Of a stretch of DNA of 64,000 bases, positions 36,310 through 46,300 are shown piece after piece. A model generated the notes under the pieces. The model saw only the letters and a program-made list of their open reading frames with translations, did no database searches and was not told the DNA's origin. Both the position numbers and the translations under genes were made by a program. Every line of letters begins with the position of its first letter. Within the stretch, counting starts at the first letter, position 1. Origin of the DNA: Trinickia symbiotica (GTDB lineage: Bacteria > Pseudomonadota > Gammaproteobacteria > Burkholderiales > Burkholderiaceae). Location: positions 1 through 64,000 of the forward strand of contig NZ_PTIR01000026.1 of the NCBI RefSeq assembly GCF_002934455.1, given 5' to 3'.

Positions 36310-37671
36310 ATGATCGATGCCGACATCCTGTTTCAGCACCGGCTGCTTGCAAAGTACAATGCCGCCACCCCGCGCTATACGTCGTATCCGACCGCGGTCC
36401 AGTTTCGCGAGGACTTCGACGTTGCGGACTACGCGCGCGCGGCTGCTGATCCCGGCGCGGCGGATACGGATCTTTCGCTCTACTTCCATATTCCATTCTG
36501 CAGTACGGCGTGCTTTTATTGCGCTTGCAGCAAGATCGCCACGAAGAACCGCGCACGTACGCGGCCCTATCTCGACTGCGTGAAACGTGAGCTCGCGCTT
36601 CAGGCAGAACGCTTCGATACGGCGCGTCCCGTGACACAGCTGCATTGGGGTGGCGGTACGCCCACGTTCCTCTCTCCTGGCGAAATGATCGAGTTGATGG
36701 CCGCCACTCGCGAGCATTTCACGTTGCTGCCCGATGACGTAGGCGAATATTCGATTGAAATCGACCCCCGGGAGGTAAGCGCGAAAACGATCGTCCAGTT
36801 GCGCACGCTAGGCTTCAACCGGCTCAGTCTCGGTGTACAGGACTTTGATCCGCTCGTGCAGCACGCGATTAACCGTATCCAACCACTCAAGTTGACTGCC
36901 GACGTCATGCGTGCCGCGCGCTCAACAGGATTTCATTCGATTAGCGTGGATCTGATTTACGGGTTGCCGTATCAAACTGCCGAGAGCTTCGCGCGCACGC
37001 TCGACATCACGCTCTCGCTCGCACCTGATCGACTTTCCGTATTCGGCTACGCGCACTTACCGCAGCTTTTCACGATGCAGCGTCAGATGGATGCGTCGAC
37101 TCTGCCATCGCGGCAAGAGAGGCTTGCGCTGCTGCGCCTCGCGGTTGAGAAGTTGACAAGTTCCGGGTATGTGTATGTGGGCATGGATCATTTCGCTTTG
37201 CCAACCGACGAGCTCGCGCGTGCGCAGGCGCGTCGCGCGCTGCATCGGAACTTTCAGGGATATAGCACTAACGCGGATTGTGACCTGATCGGCTTAGGCA
37301 TGTCGTCGATCAGTAAGGTCGGCGACGTGTACGCTCAAAACGCCAAGGATCTGGCCAGCTATTCGGCCGCGATCAATACTGGGCGCCTCGCGATCGCACG
37401 GGGCATTTGCCTCACAGTCGACGACCGCTTGCGGCGAGACGTCATCGCTCAGTTGATGTGCAACTTCGAACTGTGCTTTGTTGAGTTCGAGGCCACATAC
37501 GGGATTTGCTTCGCTAATGTATTCGCTCCCGAGCTGGAACGCTTGCGCGAATTCGAGCGGGATGGCCTCATCGCGGTCGACTCAGACCGACTGCAAGTGC
37601 TTGCGGCGGGCAGAATGCTGGTGCTCGATATCGCGATGGTATTCGACCACTACGTGAGCATTCAGACGTAA
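36310..37671 (+). CDS. hemN: Oxygen-independent coproporphyrinogen III oxidase
   Basis: This 453-residue radical SAM enzyme converts coproporphyrinogen III to protoporphyrinogen IX in heme synthesis without O2. FCSTACFYCAC gives the cluster cysteines C64, C68, C71, plus C73 as in HemN. GGGTPTFL and the C-terminal HemN domain follow. GGAGCACGT lies before ATG 36310. It is placed before the FNR-type regulator, a pairing common in Burkholderiales. Confidence 0.95.
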   Translation: MIDADILFQHRLLAKYNAATPRYTSYPTAVQFREDFDVADYARAAADPGAADTDLSLYFHIPFCSTACFYCACSKIATKNRARTRPYLDCVKRELALQAERFDTARPVTQLHWGGGTPTFLSPGEMIELMAATREHFTLLPDDVGEYSIEIDPREVSAKTIVQLRTLGFNRLSLGVQDFDPLVQHAINRIQPLKLTADVMRAARSTGFHSISVDLIYGLPYQTAESFARTLDITLSLAPDRLSVFGYAHLPQLFTMQRQMDASTLPSRQERLALLRLAVEKLTSSGYVYVGMDHFALPTDELARAQARRALHRNFQGYSTNADCDLIGLGMSSISKVGDVYAQNAKDLASYSAAINTGRLAIARGICLTVDDRLRRDVIAQLMCNFELCFVEFEATYGICFANVFAPELERLREFERDGLIAVDSDRLQVLAAGRMLVLDIAMVFDHYVSIQT

Positions 37672-37752
37672 GGTCGACTTTTGCGTATGCTTTGAAAGGC
37701 CGTCAGAGCCCCTCCAAGGCGGCGTTTGCGCGGCGTCGTCGAAAGTAACCAA

Positions 37753-38484
37753 CTATTCGGCCCGACTTACATCGAGCAGACCGTCCAGGTCGAGAATCCG
37801 AATATTTCTGCCACCGACAGCGATGAGTCCGCGCTTCTCAAAGCGCGACAAGACTCGGCAGACCGTTTCCATCGTTACCCCGAGGAAACTTCCCGCTTCT
37901 CCTCGCGTCATGCGCAGCACAAACTGGGTTGGCGAATTGGCACGCTGATGCGATTGCCGCGACGACATGTCCAAAAGGAAAGTCGCGATGCGTTCTTCTA
38001 CAGTCATTGTGCCGAGCACGACCATGTGACTGCTGTCACGAGCGAGCTCGGCGGAGAAAACGCGGTACAGGTGATCCGATATCGCTTTCACCTGCCGGCC
38101 GAGCAGTTCGAGCAGCGCGAATGGCAGAACGCAGACGCAGCTATCTTCGAGTGCAATGGCGTCGCTCATGTGGTAAGCGTGGCAAACGCCGTCAAGTCCT
38201 AGCGGTTCACCGGCGAAGAAAAATCCAGTAATCTGTTCTCGGCCATCGGAAAGCAGCATCACCTTCTTGAATGAGCCAGTGCGTATGGCATAGATGTTCG
38301 TGAACGGGTCCCCGATTCGGAAGACTGGCGCACCTCTGCGAACTACGTGGCGGGCAGGCGCAAGGCCTTTCGTCGAGCGCATGTCGGCGTGTTCGGCTCT
38401 ATTGGCCGTGCAACAAGGCCGCATGGCACAGCTTCTGCACGGTTCAGTCAGGCTGATTGTGGGTGTAATTCCAATTGGTACCAT
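37753..38484 (-). CDS. fnr: FNR-type Fe-S transcriptional regulator
   Basis: This CRP/FNR-family regulator of about 243 residues senses O2 by an Fe-S cluster. The N-terminal cysteines C16, C19 and C25 have the spacing of FNR C20, C23 and C29, and C118 in CVCVLPF matches FNR C122. The C-terminal HTH reads SFLGVTMETVCRVLSRF: the FNR recognition pattern E-x-x-S-R with S replaced by C. ATG 38484 is preferred; an upstream ATG at 38568 would add 28 residues. It is convergent with hemN, and FNR-like boxes precede cyoA and ompW. Confidence 0.9.
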   Translation of the reverse strand: MVPIGITPTISLTEPCRSCAMRPCCTANRAEHADMRSTKGLAPARHVVRRGAPVFRIGDPFTNIYAIRTGSFKKVMLLSDGREQITGFFFAGEPLGLDGVCHAYHMSDAIALEDSCVCVLPFALLELLGRQVKAISDHLYRVFSAELARDSSHMVVLGTMTVEERIATFLLDMSSRQSHQRANSPTQFVLRMTRGEAGSFLGVTMETVCRVLSRFEKRGLIAVGGRNIRILDLDGLLDVSRAE

Positions 38485-38769
38485 AACTGACCCAGTAGCT
38501 TGCCTCGACGACGGCGAACAAGACTCTGTCGCAACCGAGATCTCGTTCGGCTCATTGGAAACTGACACAACAACGCCTACGAACGGGCGTCAATTGTCGA
38601 CGACACCGAGCTTCTCCTTACTGCAGTCGCCTTGCAATGAGCAATGGGCGGCTAACCGTCGCATCACAGAAATCGTTGACCGTTCCAATGACGCGTTTGC
38701 CGTTCGGCAGGTTTTGTCGATCGGACGCGTGCGACACGCTGTCGCGGGCAACTACATGCGTACGTTTAG

Positions 38770-38783
38770 TTGATTGCGGTCAA
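38770..38783. promoter_or_regulatory. FNR-like box upstream of ompW
   Basis: TTGAT-TGCG-GTCAA matches the FNR consensus except for one base in the right half. It is centred about 65 bases before the ompW start, compatible with class II activation. FNR activation of ompW is known in enteric bacteria. It has the same half-site pair as the box at 31185. Confidence 0.65.
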
Positions 38784-38841
38784 CGCTGATAGCCCTATAA
38801 CCATACAGACTGTGTGGGTATTATAGCAACCGGACACTATC

Positions 38842-39510
38842 ATGCAAAACCAAATTCATGCCATCACGGCAGCGATTTGCCTCACTTCCGCATTTGGACT
38901 ATCCACGGCCCGTGCTGCCGGCGACGCGGCAACGTTGGCCTCGACCGCAGACAGTTCAGCGGCCGGGATACATGCTGGCGATTGGCTGGTTCGCCTTCGT
39001 ACAATTAGCATCCAGCCGCAAGTTCACACGAGCAACACGCTGTCCACGCTCGATGTCGGCGTGAACAACTCGCTCGTTCCCGAGCTCGATTTCACCTACA
39101 TGATTCGCGACAGTATAGGCATCGAGTTGATTCTTGGCACCTCGCGTCACCAAGTGACGTCGAACCTCGGTAACTTGGGTGGCGTCGGCGTGCTGCCTCC
39201 GACATTGCTGTTACAGTATCACTTCAATCATGAGGGACGCATTCGCCCCTATGTCGGTGCGGGTCTTAATTACACGCTCTTCTATAACAACAGTTTGCAC
39301 GCCGGAGGTCAACCGGTCTCCATAGACAACCACAGCTTCGGTCCAGCATTGCAGGCCGGCGTCGACGTGCAGGTGACAAAGGCGCTTTTCGTCAACGCCG
39401 ACATTAAGAAGATTTGGATGAAGACCGACGCGTCGCTTGGCGGCACTGCAATCGGCACTCTACATATCGATCCGCTCGTTATTGGGGTGGGCATTGGGAT
39501 GAAATTTTAG
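38842..39510 (+). CDS. ompW: OmpW family outer-membrane protein
   Basis: This 222-residue protein has a signal peptide ending STARAA and an eight-stranded beta-barrel pattern ending in aromatic GMKF. GDWLVRLR, YVGAGLNY and the KIWMKTDASL segment match OmpW, a small hydrophobic-channel porin often induced under low oxygen. An FNR-like box precedes it. Confidence 0.93.
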   Translation: MQNQIHAITAAICLTSAFGLSTARAAGDAATLASTADSSAAGIHAGDWLVRLRTISIQPQVHTSNTLSTLDVGVNNSLVPELDFTYMIRDSIGIELILGTSRHQVTSNLGNLGGVGVLPPTLLLQYHFNHEGRIRPYVGAGLNYTLFYNNSLHAGGQPVSIDNHSFGPALQAGVDVQVTKALFVNADIKKIWMKTDASLGGTAIGTLHIDPLVIGVGIGMKF

Positions 39511-39683
39511 CCGGGGCGGATTCGAGGCGCCGAAAAGGGCAAGGCGAGAGGGCTGAATGTGGCACGGCTGCTGGCTGGCCGGAAGAATGCAGGGAACGCG
39601 AGGGCATACGCGCGGAATGTGGATGGGGCGGGTCGCGCGAGATCGCTTACCTCCATGGATAACAGAAGTCGCGCTCAGGCAGG

Positions 39684-40376
39684 TCAAGCACTCCGACATC
39701 CAGCCAGAAAAAAAGCGACGCTATGCTGCACATGGTTGTCGATTTGTGCTCGCAATGTCTTCAGGCCTTCGCCAACGAGCGCGCGCATGAACAACGGGTC
39801 GACGACCAAGTCAATGTAGAACCTGGTCGTAGTCTCGATGTGATCGGGCCCGAAGGCCGGGAAGCGACGGACGTCCTTGACGCTAGCTGCGTCGAGTAGG
39901 GCTTCCCGCGCTGCCGAAGCGCCGCGCTCGCGCGCGTCACGAGAAAAGTGGGCCAGTTCCGGGACGCGGCGTGCCTCTGCGGCGGCAAGCCTCATGAAGT
40001 CGATCACTTCATCCTCGAGCAACCGTTCTAGCATTTCACGTCCGAGGCAGACGAGCCTTGCCTCGAGTGTTGTTCCGGTGGTTGCGTACTTCCCGAAGTG
40101 AGCACTGAACCGCGCCGCACCGCGCAAGCCGACAGCTACAAAAAGGGCCTCCTTGGTCTCGAACCGCGCATAGATAGTGGGCTTGCCGGCGTGCGCGAGA
40201 CGGGCGATCTCGTCGATGCTCGCGCCATGGAACCCGCGCTCCATGAACACCTGATGGGCAGCATCAAGTATGCGTTCGTCCACTTCTCCAGCCAGCTCGC
40301 TTGGGGGCCTTCCTGCCCGTACGGCAGAATGCTTCAAAGCCTTCGTTTTCGGCATCGCATCTGTTGAGTTCGGCAT
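39684..40376 (-). CDS. TetR family repressor of the RND efflux operon
   Basis: This regulator of about 230 residues has an N-terminal TetR HTH (ILDAAHQVFMERGFHGASID then KPTIYARFETKEALF) and a C-terminal ligand domain. Alternative starts exist at 40376 and 40355. It is divergent from the efflux operon, and two operator-like palindromes lie between them. Confidence 0.88.
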   Translation of the reverse strand: MPNSTDAMPKTKALKHSAVRAGRPPSELAGEVDERILDAAHQVFMERGFHGASIDEIARLAHAGKPTIYARFETKEALFVAVGLRGAARFSAHFGKYATTGTTLEARLVCLGREMLERLLEDEVIDFMRLAAAEARRVPELAHFSRDARERGASAAREALLDAASVKDVRRFPAFGPDHIETTTRFYIDLVVDPLFMRALVGEGLKTLRAQIDNHVQHSVAFFLAGCRSA

Positions 40377-40446
40377 CTTGTGGTGGACGTAGTCCGAATA
40401 TCGGTACACCGCGGATGTACCACGGCAGAGCCGGGGTTGTAAAGGA

Positions 40447-40461
40447 ACGAAACGGTTTCGT
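40447..40461. promoter_or_regulatory. Palindrome, candidate TetR operator 1
   Basis: ACGAAAC-G-GTTTCGT is a perfect inverted repeat with seven-base arms in the tetR-efflux intergenic region. A related site lies about 60 bases away. Confidence 0.7.
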
Positions 40462-40506
40462 ATCAGGGCTTATTGACCGCTTTTGGTTTCCTTGTTACTG
40501 TATGTG

Positions 40507-40524
40507 AACGAAACGGTATCGTTT
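40507..40524. promoter_or_regulatory. Palindrome, candidate TetR operator 2
   Basis: AACGAAACGGTATCGTTT is a near-perfect copy of the site at 40447 with the same ACGAAAC core. Two copies about six helical turns apart suggest cooperative binding or separate control of the divergent genes. Confidence 0.65.
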
Positions 40525-40664
40525 TATTTGTCGGGGCTGCCGATGATTGCGTCATCAATACCGAAATGACAGTTCGTCCTGAGCTGCGCCACGTCGCGCT
40601 CGTTACCGCAGCCCAATGCCCGGACTCGTCGGCAATGTGCCAGAGCTTCGGATAGGGCGATGAA

Positions 40665-42173
40665 ATGACGCTTCGAATTTGGAGCGCTCTGGCACCGCAA
40701 CTTGGCCTGCTGAGCGCACTTTTGCTCGGCGGATGCGCCGTCGGGCCCGATTACGTGCGTCCGGCGATGACGCAGAACGCCCACTTCTCGCGGGAAGAGC
40801 CGCTGACCGGCACGGCGTCTTCCGCCGTGCCGGGCGGCGCGGCGCAGCACCTGATCGAAGGGATGGACATCCCCGGACTATGGTGGACCCTGTTCCGTTC
40901 ATCTGAGCTGACTGGCTTGGTGGAGGAGGCATTGCGTGCTAGCCCGGATGTAGCGGCAGCTCAGGCGTCTCTGCGGCAGGCGAACGAACTTGTGTATGCC
41001 GACCGCGCGTCGCTCTTCCCTATAGTGGTTGCGAACGCATCCACCACGCGCGAAAAGGCCAAGTTTGGTGCATTTCCCCCCGAACTATTGACTATCAATG
41101 CAGCCTCGGTGAGCGTTTCCTACGCTCCTGACGTGTTCGGTGGCACACGCCGTGAGATAGAGGCGGCTGCTGCCGTGGCCGAGTACCAACAGTTCGAACT
41201 CGAAGCAACTTACCTGACGCTGACCGCGAGCGTCGTCAACACCGCAGTGACGCTCGCGTCGGTCCGTGATCAGATCGCTGTGACAAAGGACCTCGTTCGG
41301 ATACAAGAAGCAGGTTTGAACTTGGCGAAGTCGCGCCTGCGGCTGGGGGCAGTATCTAATAGCGACGTCCTTGCGCAAGAAGCGGTGGTGGCGCAAACGC
41401 GCGCGACCCTTCCACCACTGCAAAGGCAGTTGGACCAGGCACGACACCAGATGACGGCCTATCTCGGAAGGTTTCCGAACCAGGAGCAGGTGGAACATTT
41501 CGAGCTAGCGGGACTTCACTTGCCGGAAGAACTGCCTATTAGTCTGCCGTCGTCCATCATCGAGCAGCGGCCCGACGTGCGCGCCGCGGAGGCCCGACTG
41601 CACCAAGCTAGCGCAAACATCGGCGTGACAATCGCCAATGAATTGCCGCAGTTCAACCTCACGGGTTCGTTGGGCTTCAATGCTTCACGATTGGTCGATC
41701 TGTTTTCGCCGGGCACAGGGGTATGGGCCTTGATCGGCTCGGTCTCGCAGAGCCTCTTCGATACGGGGGCTCGTTGGCACCGCAAACAAGCCGCCGTTGC
41801 CGCCTACGATGAATCCGCCGCGCTTTACCGCGGCGCAGTCGTCAAGGCATTCCAGGACGTCGCGAACGTGTTGCGTGCGCTGGATACCGACGCCGATGAG
41901 CTAAAGCAGCAAGTAGACGCTGAACGAGCCGCACTAGACAGCCTCGAACTCACCCAGACCCAGTACCGACTCGGAGCGGTTGGTTACGTGAATCTTTTGA
42001 CTGCGCAGCAAACATACCAGAACGCCGTTCTTGCACGCGTGCGTGCGCAGGCCAGTCGTTACAGCGATACAGTTGCGCTTTTTCAGGCGCTCGGCGGCGG
42101 CTGGTGGAATCGGTCAAAAAACACTTCGCAGGCGCAGACCGGTCAGGTTATTTCGCCTCCACTTGATCAATAG
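40665..42173 (+). CDS. RND efflux outer-membrane lipoprotein (NodT/OprM family)
   Basis: This 502-residue TolC-like outer-membrane factor has a lipobox ending LLGGC, followed by the GPDYVRP motif typical of NodT lipoproteins, and two repeated coiled-coil halves (SPDVAAAQASLRQAN; RPDVRAAEARLHQAS). It is the first gene of a three-gene operon; the membrane-fusion gene follows 17 bases later. Confidence 0.93.
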   Translation: MTLRIWSALAPQLGLLSALLLGGCAVGPDYVRPAMTQNAHFSREEPLTGTASSAVPGGAAQHLIEGMDIPGLWWTLFRSSELTGLVEEALRASPDVAAAQASLRQANELVYADRASLFPIVVANASTTREKAKFGAFPPELLTINAASVSVSYAPDVFGGTRREIEAAAAVAEYQQFELEATYLTLTASVVNTAVTLASVRDQIAVTKDLVRIQEAGLNLAKSRLRLGAVSNSDVLAQEAVVAQTRATLPPLQRQLDQARHQMTAYLGRFPNQEQVEHFELAGLHLPEELPISLPSSIIEQRPDVRAAEARLHQASANIGVTIANELPQFNLTGSLGFNASRLVDLFSPGTGVWALIGSVSQSLFDTGARWHRKQAAVAAYDESAALYRGAVVKAFQDVANVLRALDTDADELKQQVDAERAALDSLELTQTQYRLGAVGYVNLLTAQQTYQNAVLARVRAQASRYSDTVALFQALGGGWWNRSKNTSQAQTGQVISPPLDQ

Positions 42174-42190
42174 GATCCGTGAGAAGCCCC

Positions 42191-43381
42191 ATGGAAGAGG
42201 AAGCGCTCCATCCCCCAGCTAAACGGGAAGCGTCTGGTGGACGTACCAGCCGCCGCCTGTTGCGGCCAATGCTGATCATGCTTGGCGCCGTCCTAGTCAT
42301 TGTCCTGATCATCGGCGGGACGAAGTTCGTTCAGATTTCCCGGCAGATTGCATACGCAAAGGCGCCCCAGCCTCCCGCCGTCGTCACTGCGGCTCCCGCC
42401 CGGTTCACCGACTGGCAACCTGTTGTATCCGCTGTGGGATCGATGAAAGCCTTCCGCGGCGTTGACGTGACGACTGAAATAGGCGGCATCGTTCGCAGTA
42501 TTACCTTCAAATCTGGCGAGGACGTCTCGGCCGGCGAGCCGCTGGTGCAGCTCAACGCGGATACGGATGTTGCCCAATTGCATTCGCAGGAAGCAACTGC
42601 CGATCAGGCAGCAACCGTCTTGAACCGGGACAAGGCGCAGCTAGAGGCAAATGCCGTTTCACAGGCCCAGGTGGATGCCGACGAGGCCGACTGGAAGTCC
42701 AAGCGTGCAGCCGTCGAGCAGCAGCGTGCGCTGGTCGCTAAAAAGTCCATTACCGCACCGTTCGGCGGACGCATCGGTATCACCACCGTAAATCCTGGGC
42801 AGTACCTCAATCCAGGCGACAAGATCGCGACCCTGACCACGCTCGATCCGATTTATATCGACTTCAACGTACCGCAGGATCAAAAGTCCGAGATTGCGAA
42901 GGGCCAGGCCGTCTCGGTCAGCACGGATGCGGTGCCCGGCCAGACGTTCCGCGGCATGGTGACGGCTATCGACACCAAAGTGGATCCGACCACGCGCAGC
43001 TTGACGGTCGAAGCAACGGTTCCGAATCCCAATCGGCTGCTGCTTCCTGGGATGTTTGCCCGCGCAGTCGTCATTTCCGGCTCAGCGCAGCACTATCTGA
43101 CGGTTCCCCAGACGGCGGTGACCTACAACCCGTACGGCACCACTATGTTCGTCGCAGTGAAGAAAAAGAATGCGAAGGGGCTCGATGTACTTACGGCGCA
43201 GCAGACCTTCGTCAGGGCGGGGGCGACGCGAGGCGATCAGGTCGCCATCTTGAGCGGACTGAAAGAGGGTGACCTGGTGATCACCAGCGGTCAGATGAAG
43301 CTCAACAACGGTACGTCGGTCGCGATCGACAACAGTAATCCGCCCGCGAACGAAGCGTCCCCGACGCCTCAAGAACGGTGA
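42191..43381 (+). CDS. RND efflux membrane fusion protein
   Basis: This protein of about 396 residues has an N-terminal membrane anchor (MLIMLGAVLVIVLIIGG), a biotinyl-lipoyl-like hairpin region (VSAGEPLVQLNADTD, then coiled coil) and beta-barrel domains (APFGGRIGITTVNPGQYL), matching HlyD/AcrA-type adaptors. A GTG at 42179 is an alternative start. It overlaps the RND frame upstream extension. Confidence 0.93.
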   Translation: MEEEALHPPAKREASGGRTSRRLLRPMLIMLGAVLVIVLIIGGTKFVQISRQIAYAKAPQPPAVVTAAPARFTDWQPVVSAVGSMKAFRGVDVTTEIGGIVRSITFKSGEDVSAGEPLVQLNADTDVAQLHSQEATADQAATVLNRDKAQLEANAVSQAQVDADEADWKSKRAAVEQQRALVAKKSITAPFGGRIGITTVNPGQYLNPGDKIATLTTLDPIYIDFNVPQDQKSEIAKGQAVSVSTDAVPGQTFRGMVTAIDTKVDPTTRSLTVEATVPNPNRLLLPGMFARAVVISGSAQHYLTVPQTAVTYNPYGTTMFVAVKKKNAKGLDVLTAQQTFVRAGATRGDQVAILSGLKEGDLVITSGQMKLNNGTSVAIDNSNPPANEASPTPQER

Positions 43382-43389
43382 GACCCGTG

Positions 43390-46300
43390 ATGAAATTTAC
43401 CGACGCCTTCATCAAACGGCCGGTATGGGCAGTAGTCATCTCGGCGATGATCCTGATCCTCGGTCTACGCTCGATGACCGGACTGCCCGTCTCGCAATGG
43501 CCGCGCACCGAGAACGCGGTCGTGACCATCCAGACGAATTACAACGGCGCCGACGCGGCGACGATTGCTGGCTTCATTACTCAGCCGCTCGAGTCGGCAA
43601 TCGCTCAGGCTCAGGGCATTGACTACCTTTCGTCAACCAGCGTGGCCGGCGTATCGACGATTACGGCAACCCTGCGTCTCAATTTCGACGCGACGAAGGC
43701 GCTTACCGAGATCAATACGCAGATCAGCTCGGTCCGCAGCCAATTGCCCGCGCAGGCCCAGCAACCGGTTTTGTCCGTCGCTGTCGGCCAGACTACCGAT
43801 GCCATGTACATCGGCTTCTACAGCGACGTGCTACCGACCAACAACATCACCGATTATCTCGTTCGCGTGTTGAAGCCCAAGCTCGACTCGATCGAGGGCG
43901 TGCAGACGGCGGAGATCTTGGGAGGGCGCCAGTTCGCGTTGCGCGCTTGGTTGGACCCTGCCAAACTGGCCGCGCATCATGTATCCGCCCGTGAGGTCTA
44001 TGCCGCACTTTCGAACAACAACTATCTGTCCACGATCGGCTCGACCAAAGGTCAGACGGTCACGGTCGATTTGACGGCCGGCACCGATCTGCACAAGGTG
44101 GACGAATTCAAGCAACTGGTCGTCAACCAAAGTGGCGACGCGCTCGTCCGGCTCCAGGACGTCGCGACCGTCACGCTCGGCGCGGAGGACTACAGCACCA
44201 GCGTTGCGTTTTCGGGCAAACGGTCGGTGTTCGTCGGTATCAAGGTCGCGCCGAACGCCAACGTCGTGACGGTTGCCTCGAAGGTCCGTTCGGCCTTTCC
44301 AGAACTTCAGTCGCAACTGCCTTCCGGCCTGACCGGCGCCATCGCCTACGATTCCACGGAGTACATCAACACGTCGATCCAGGAAGTCGTCAAGACGCTG
44401 GCTGAAGCGCTGGTTATTGTGACGATCGTCATTTTCCTGTTCATCGGCTCATTCCGTGCGGTCATCGTGCCGCTCATCGCGATACCGCTTTCACTCGTTG
44501 GCACGTTGTTCTTCATGTTCGTCCTCGGCTATTCGATCAACCTGCTCACGTTGCTTGCTTTGGTGCTCGCGATTGGTCTCGTCGTGGACGATGCCATCAT
44601 CGTCGTTGAAAACGCCGATCGGCACATCAAGGAAGCGGGCAAAAGCGCGGGTGAAGCGTCGCTCATTGCGGCACGCGAGCTCGGTGGACCGATCGTTGCC
44701 ATGACCGTCGTGCTGGTGGCAGCCTACGTACCGATCGGCATGCGAACGGGTCTTACCGGCGCGCTGTTCAAAGAGTTCTGCTTTTCGCTCGCCGGCGCGG
44801 TGGTGGTCTCCGCGGTGGTCGCACTGACGCTTTCGCCCATGATGACTTCACGTCTCCTCAGGAGTGGTGAAGATGAGGGGCGCTTAGCGCTCTTGCTGGA
44901 CCGCATTTTCGCCCGCCTGCTGCGCGGGTACCACTCTGCCCTGGCCAGGACAATTGACGCATGGCCGGTGCTGGTCACCTTCGGCTTCGTCGTCTCCCTG
45001 CTCGCGGGAGCAGCCGCGTTTACCGCAAATAGCGAGCTGTCACCGACCGAAGACCAAGGCATCGTGTTCATGCAGATCAAGGGCGCGGCCAACGCGTCCC
45101 CGGAGCAAATGAGGCGCATCGCCGATCAAGCGTATGACATTGCTCGTAAAGTGCCAGAGTACAGCCAGATGTTTCAACTGACCGGTACTCCCGCGCTCAA
45201 CCAGGGGCTAGGCGGCGTCCTGCTGAAGCCTTGGAATCGGCGTGAACGCACGCAGACCGACGTGGTAATGGACCTGCAGCGCAAATGGAGCGACGTGGCG
45301 GGCGCGCAGATTGTCGCCTTTTCACTGCCGTCGTTGCCGGGATCGCAGGGGCTGCCCGTGCAGTTCGTCATCAGGTCGACCGAGCCGGTGGAAAAGCTGA
45401 ACGAGGTTACCCAGGCCGTGTTGGCGGAGGCACAGAAGGAGAAGCTCTTCTGGTTCGCGGATGTCGATCTCAAGCTCGACAAACCGAAGGCCGAAGTCGT
45501 CGTCGACCGTGAAAAGCTCGCGATCATGGGCATGACCGAGGCGGATTTTGGCGCGGCACTGTCGGCGGCGCTTGGCGGCAACTACGTCAATTACTTCTCG
45601 ATCGCCGGACGCTCGTACAAGGTCATACCACAGGTGCTGCAGGTGGACCGACTCAATCCGGACCAGGTTCTCGACAACTATATCCGCACGCCGTCGGGGA
45701 TCATGGTTTCCGCGCGCACCGTGGCCCATATCGAGACGTCGGTTCAGCCGCGAACGATCAACCACTTCCAGCAATTCAATTCGGCGACGATCTCGGGCGT
45801 CAGCGGGCTTTCCCAGGGCGCATTGCTGCCGAAGTTGACAACCATCCTAAAGAAGGTGGCGCCCGGTTATTCGGCCGACTACTCAGGTGAGTCGCGTCAG
45901 TTCGTTGAAGAATCCGGAGGATTTCTCGGGCTTTTGCTGTTCTCGATCGTCATCGTGTATCTGGCGCTTGCATTCCAGTTCGAGAGCTTCCGCGATCCAG
46001 TTGTCATCCTCTTTTCGGTCCCGCCCGCGCTCTTCGGCGCGCTCGCCTTCATTACCACCGGATTTGCGTCGATCAACGTGTACACGCAGGTCGGCCTGGT
46101 CACCTTGTTGGGGCTGATCACCAAGCACGGCATCCTGATCGTGCAATTTGCCAACGAGTTGCAGCGCGCTGGCCGATCTAAACGGCACGCGATCGAGGAA
46201 GCGGCGGGGGTACGCCTTCGCCCGATTCTCATGACTACGGCGGCAATGGTGCTCGGCGTCGCTCCGCTGGTGTGGGCTTCCGGTGCTGGCGCTGCGGGGC

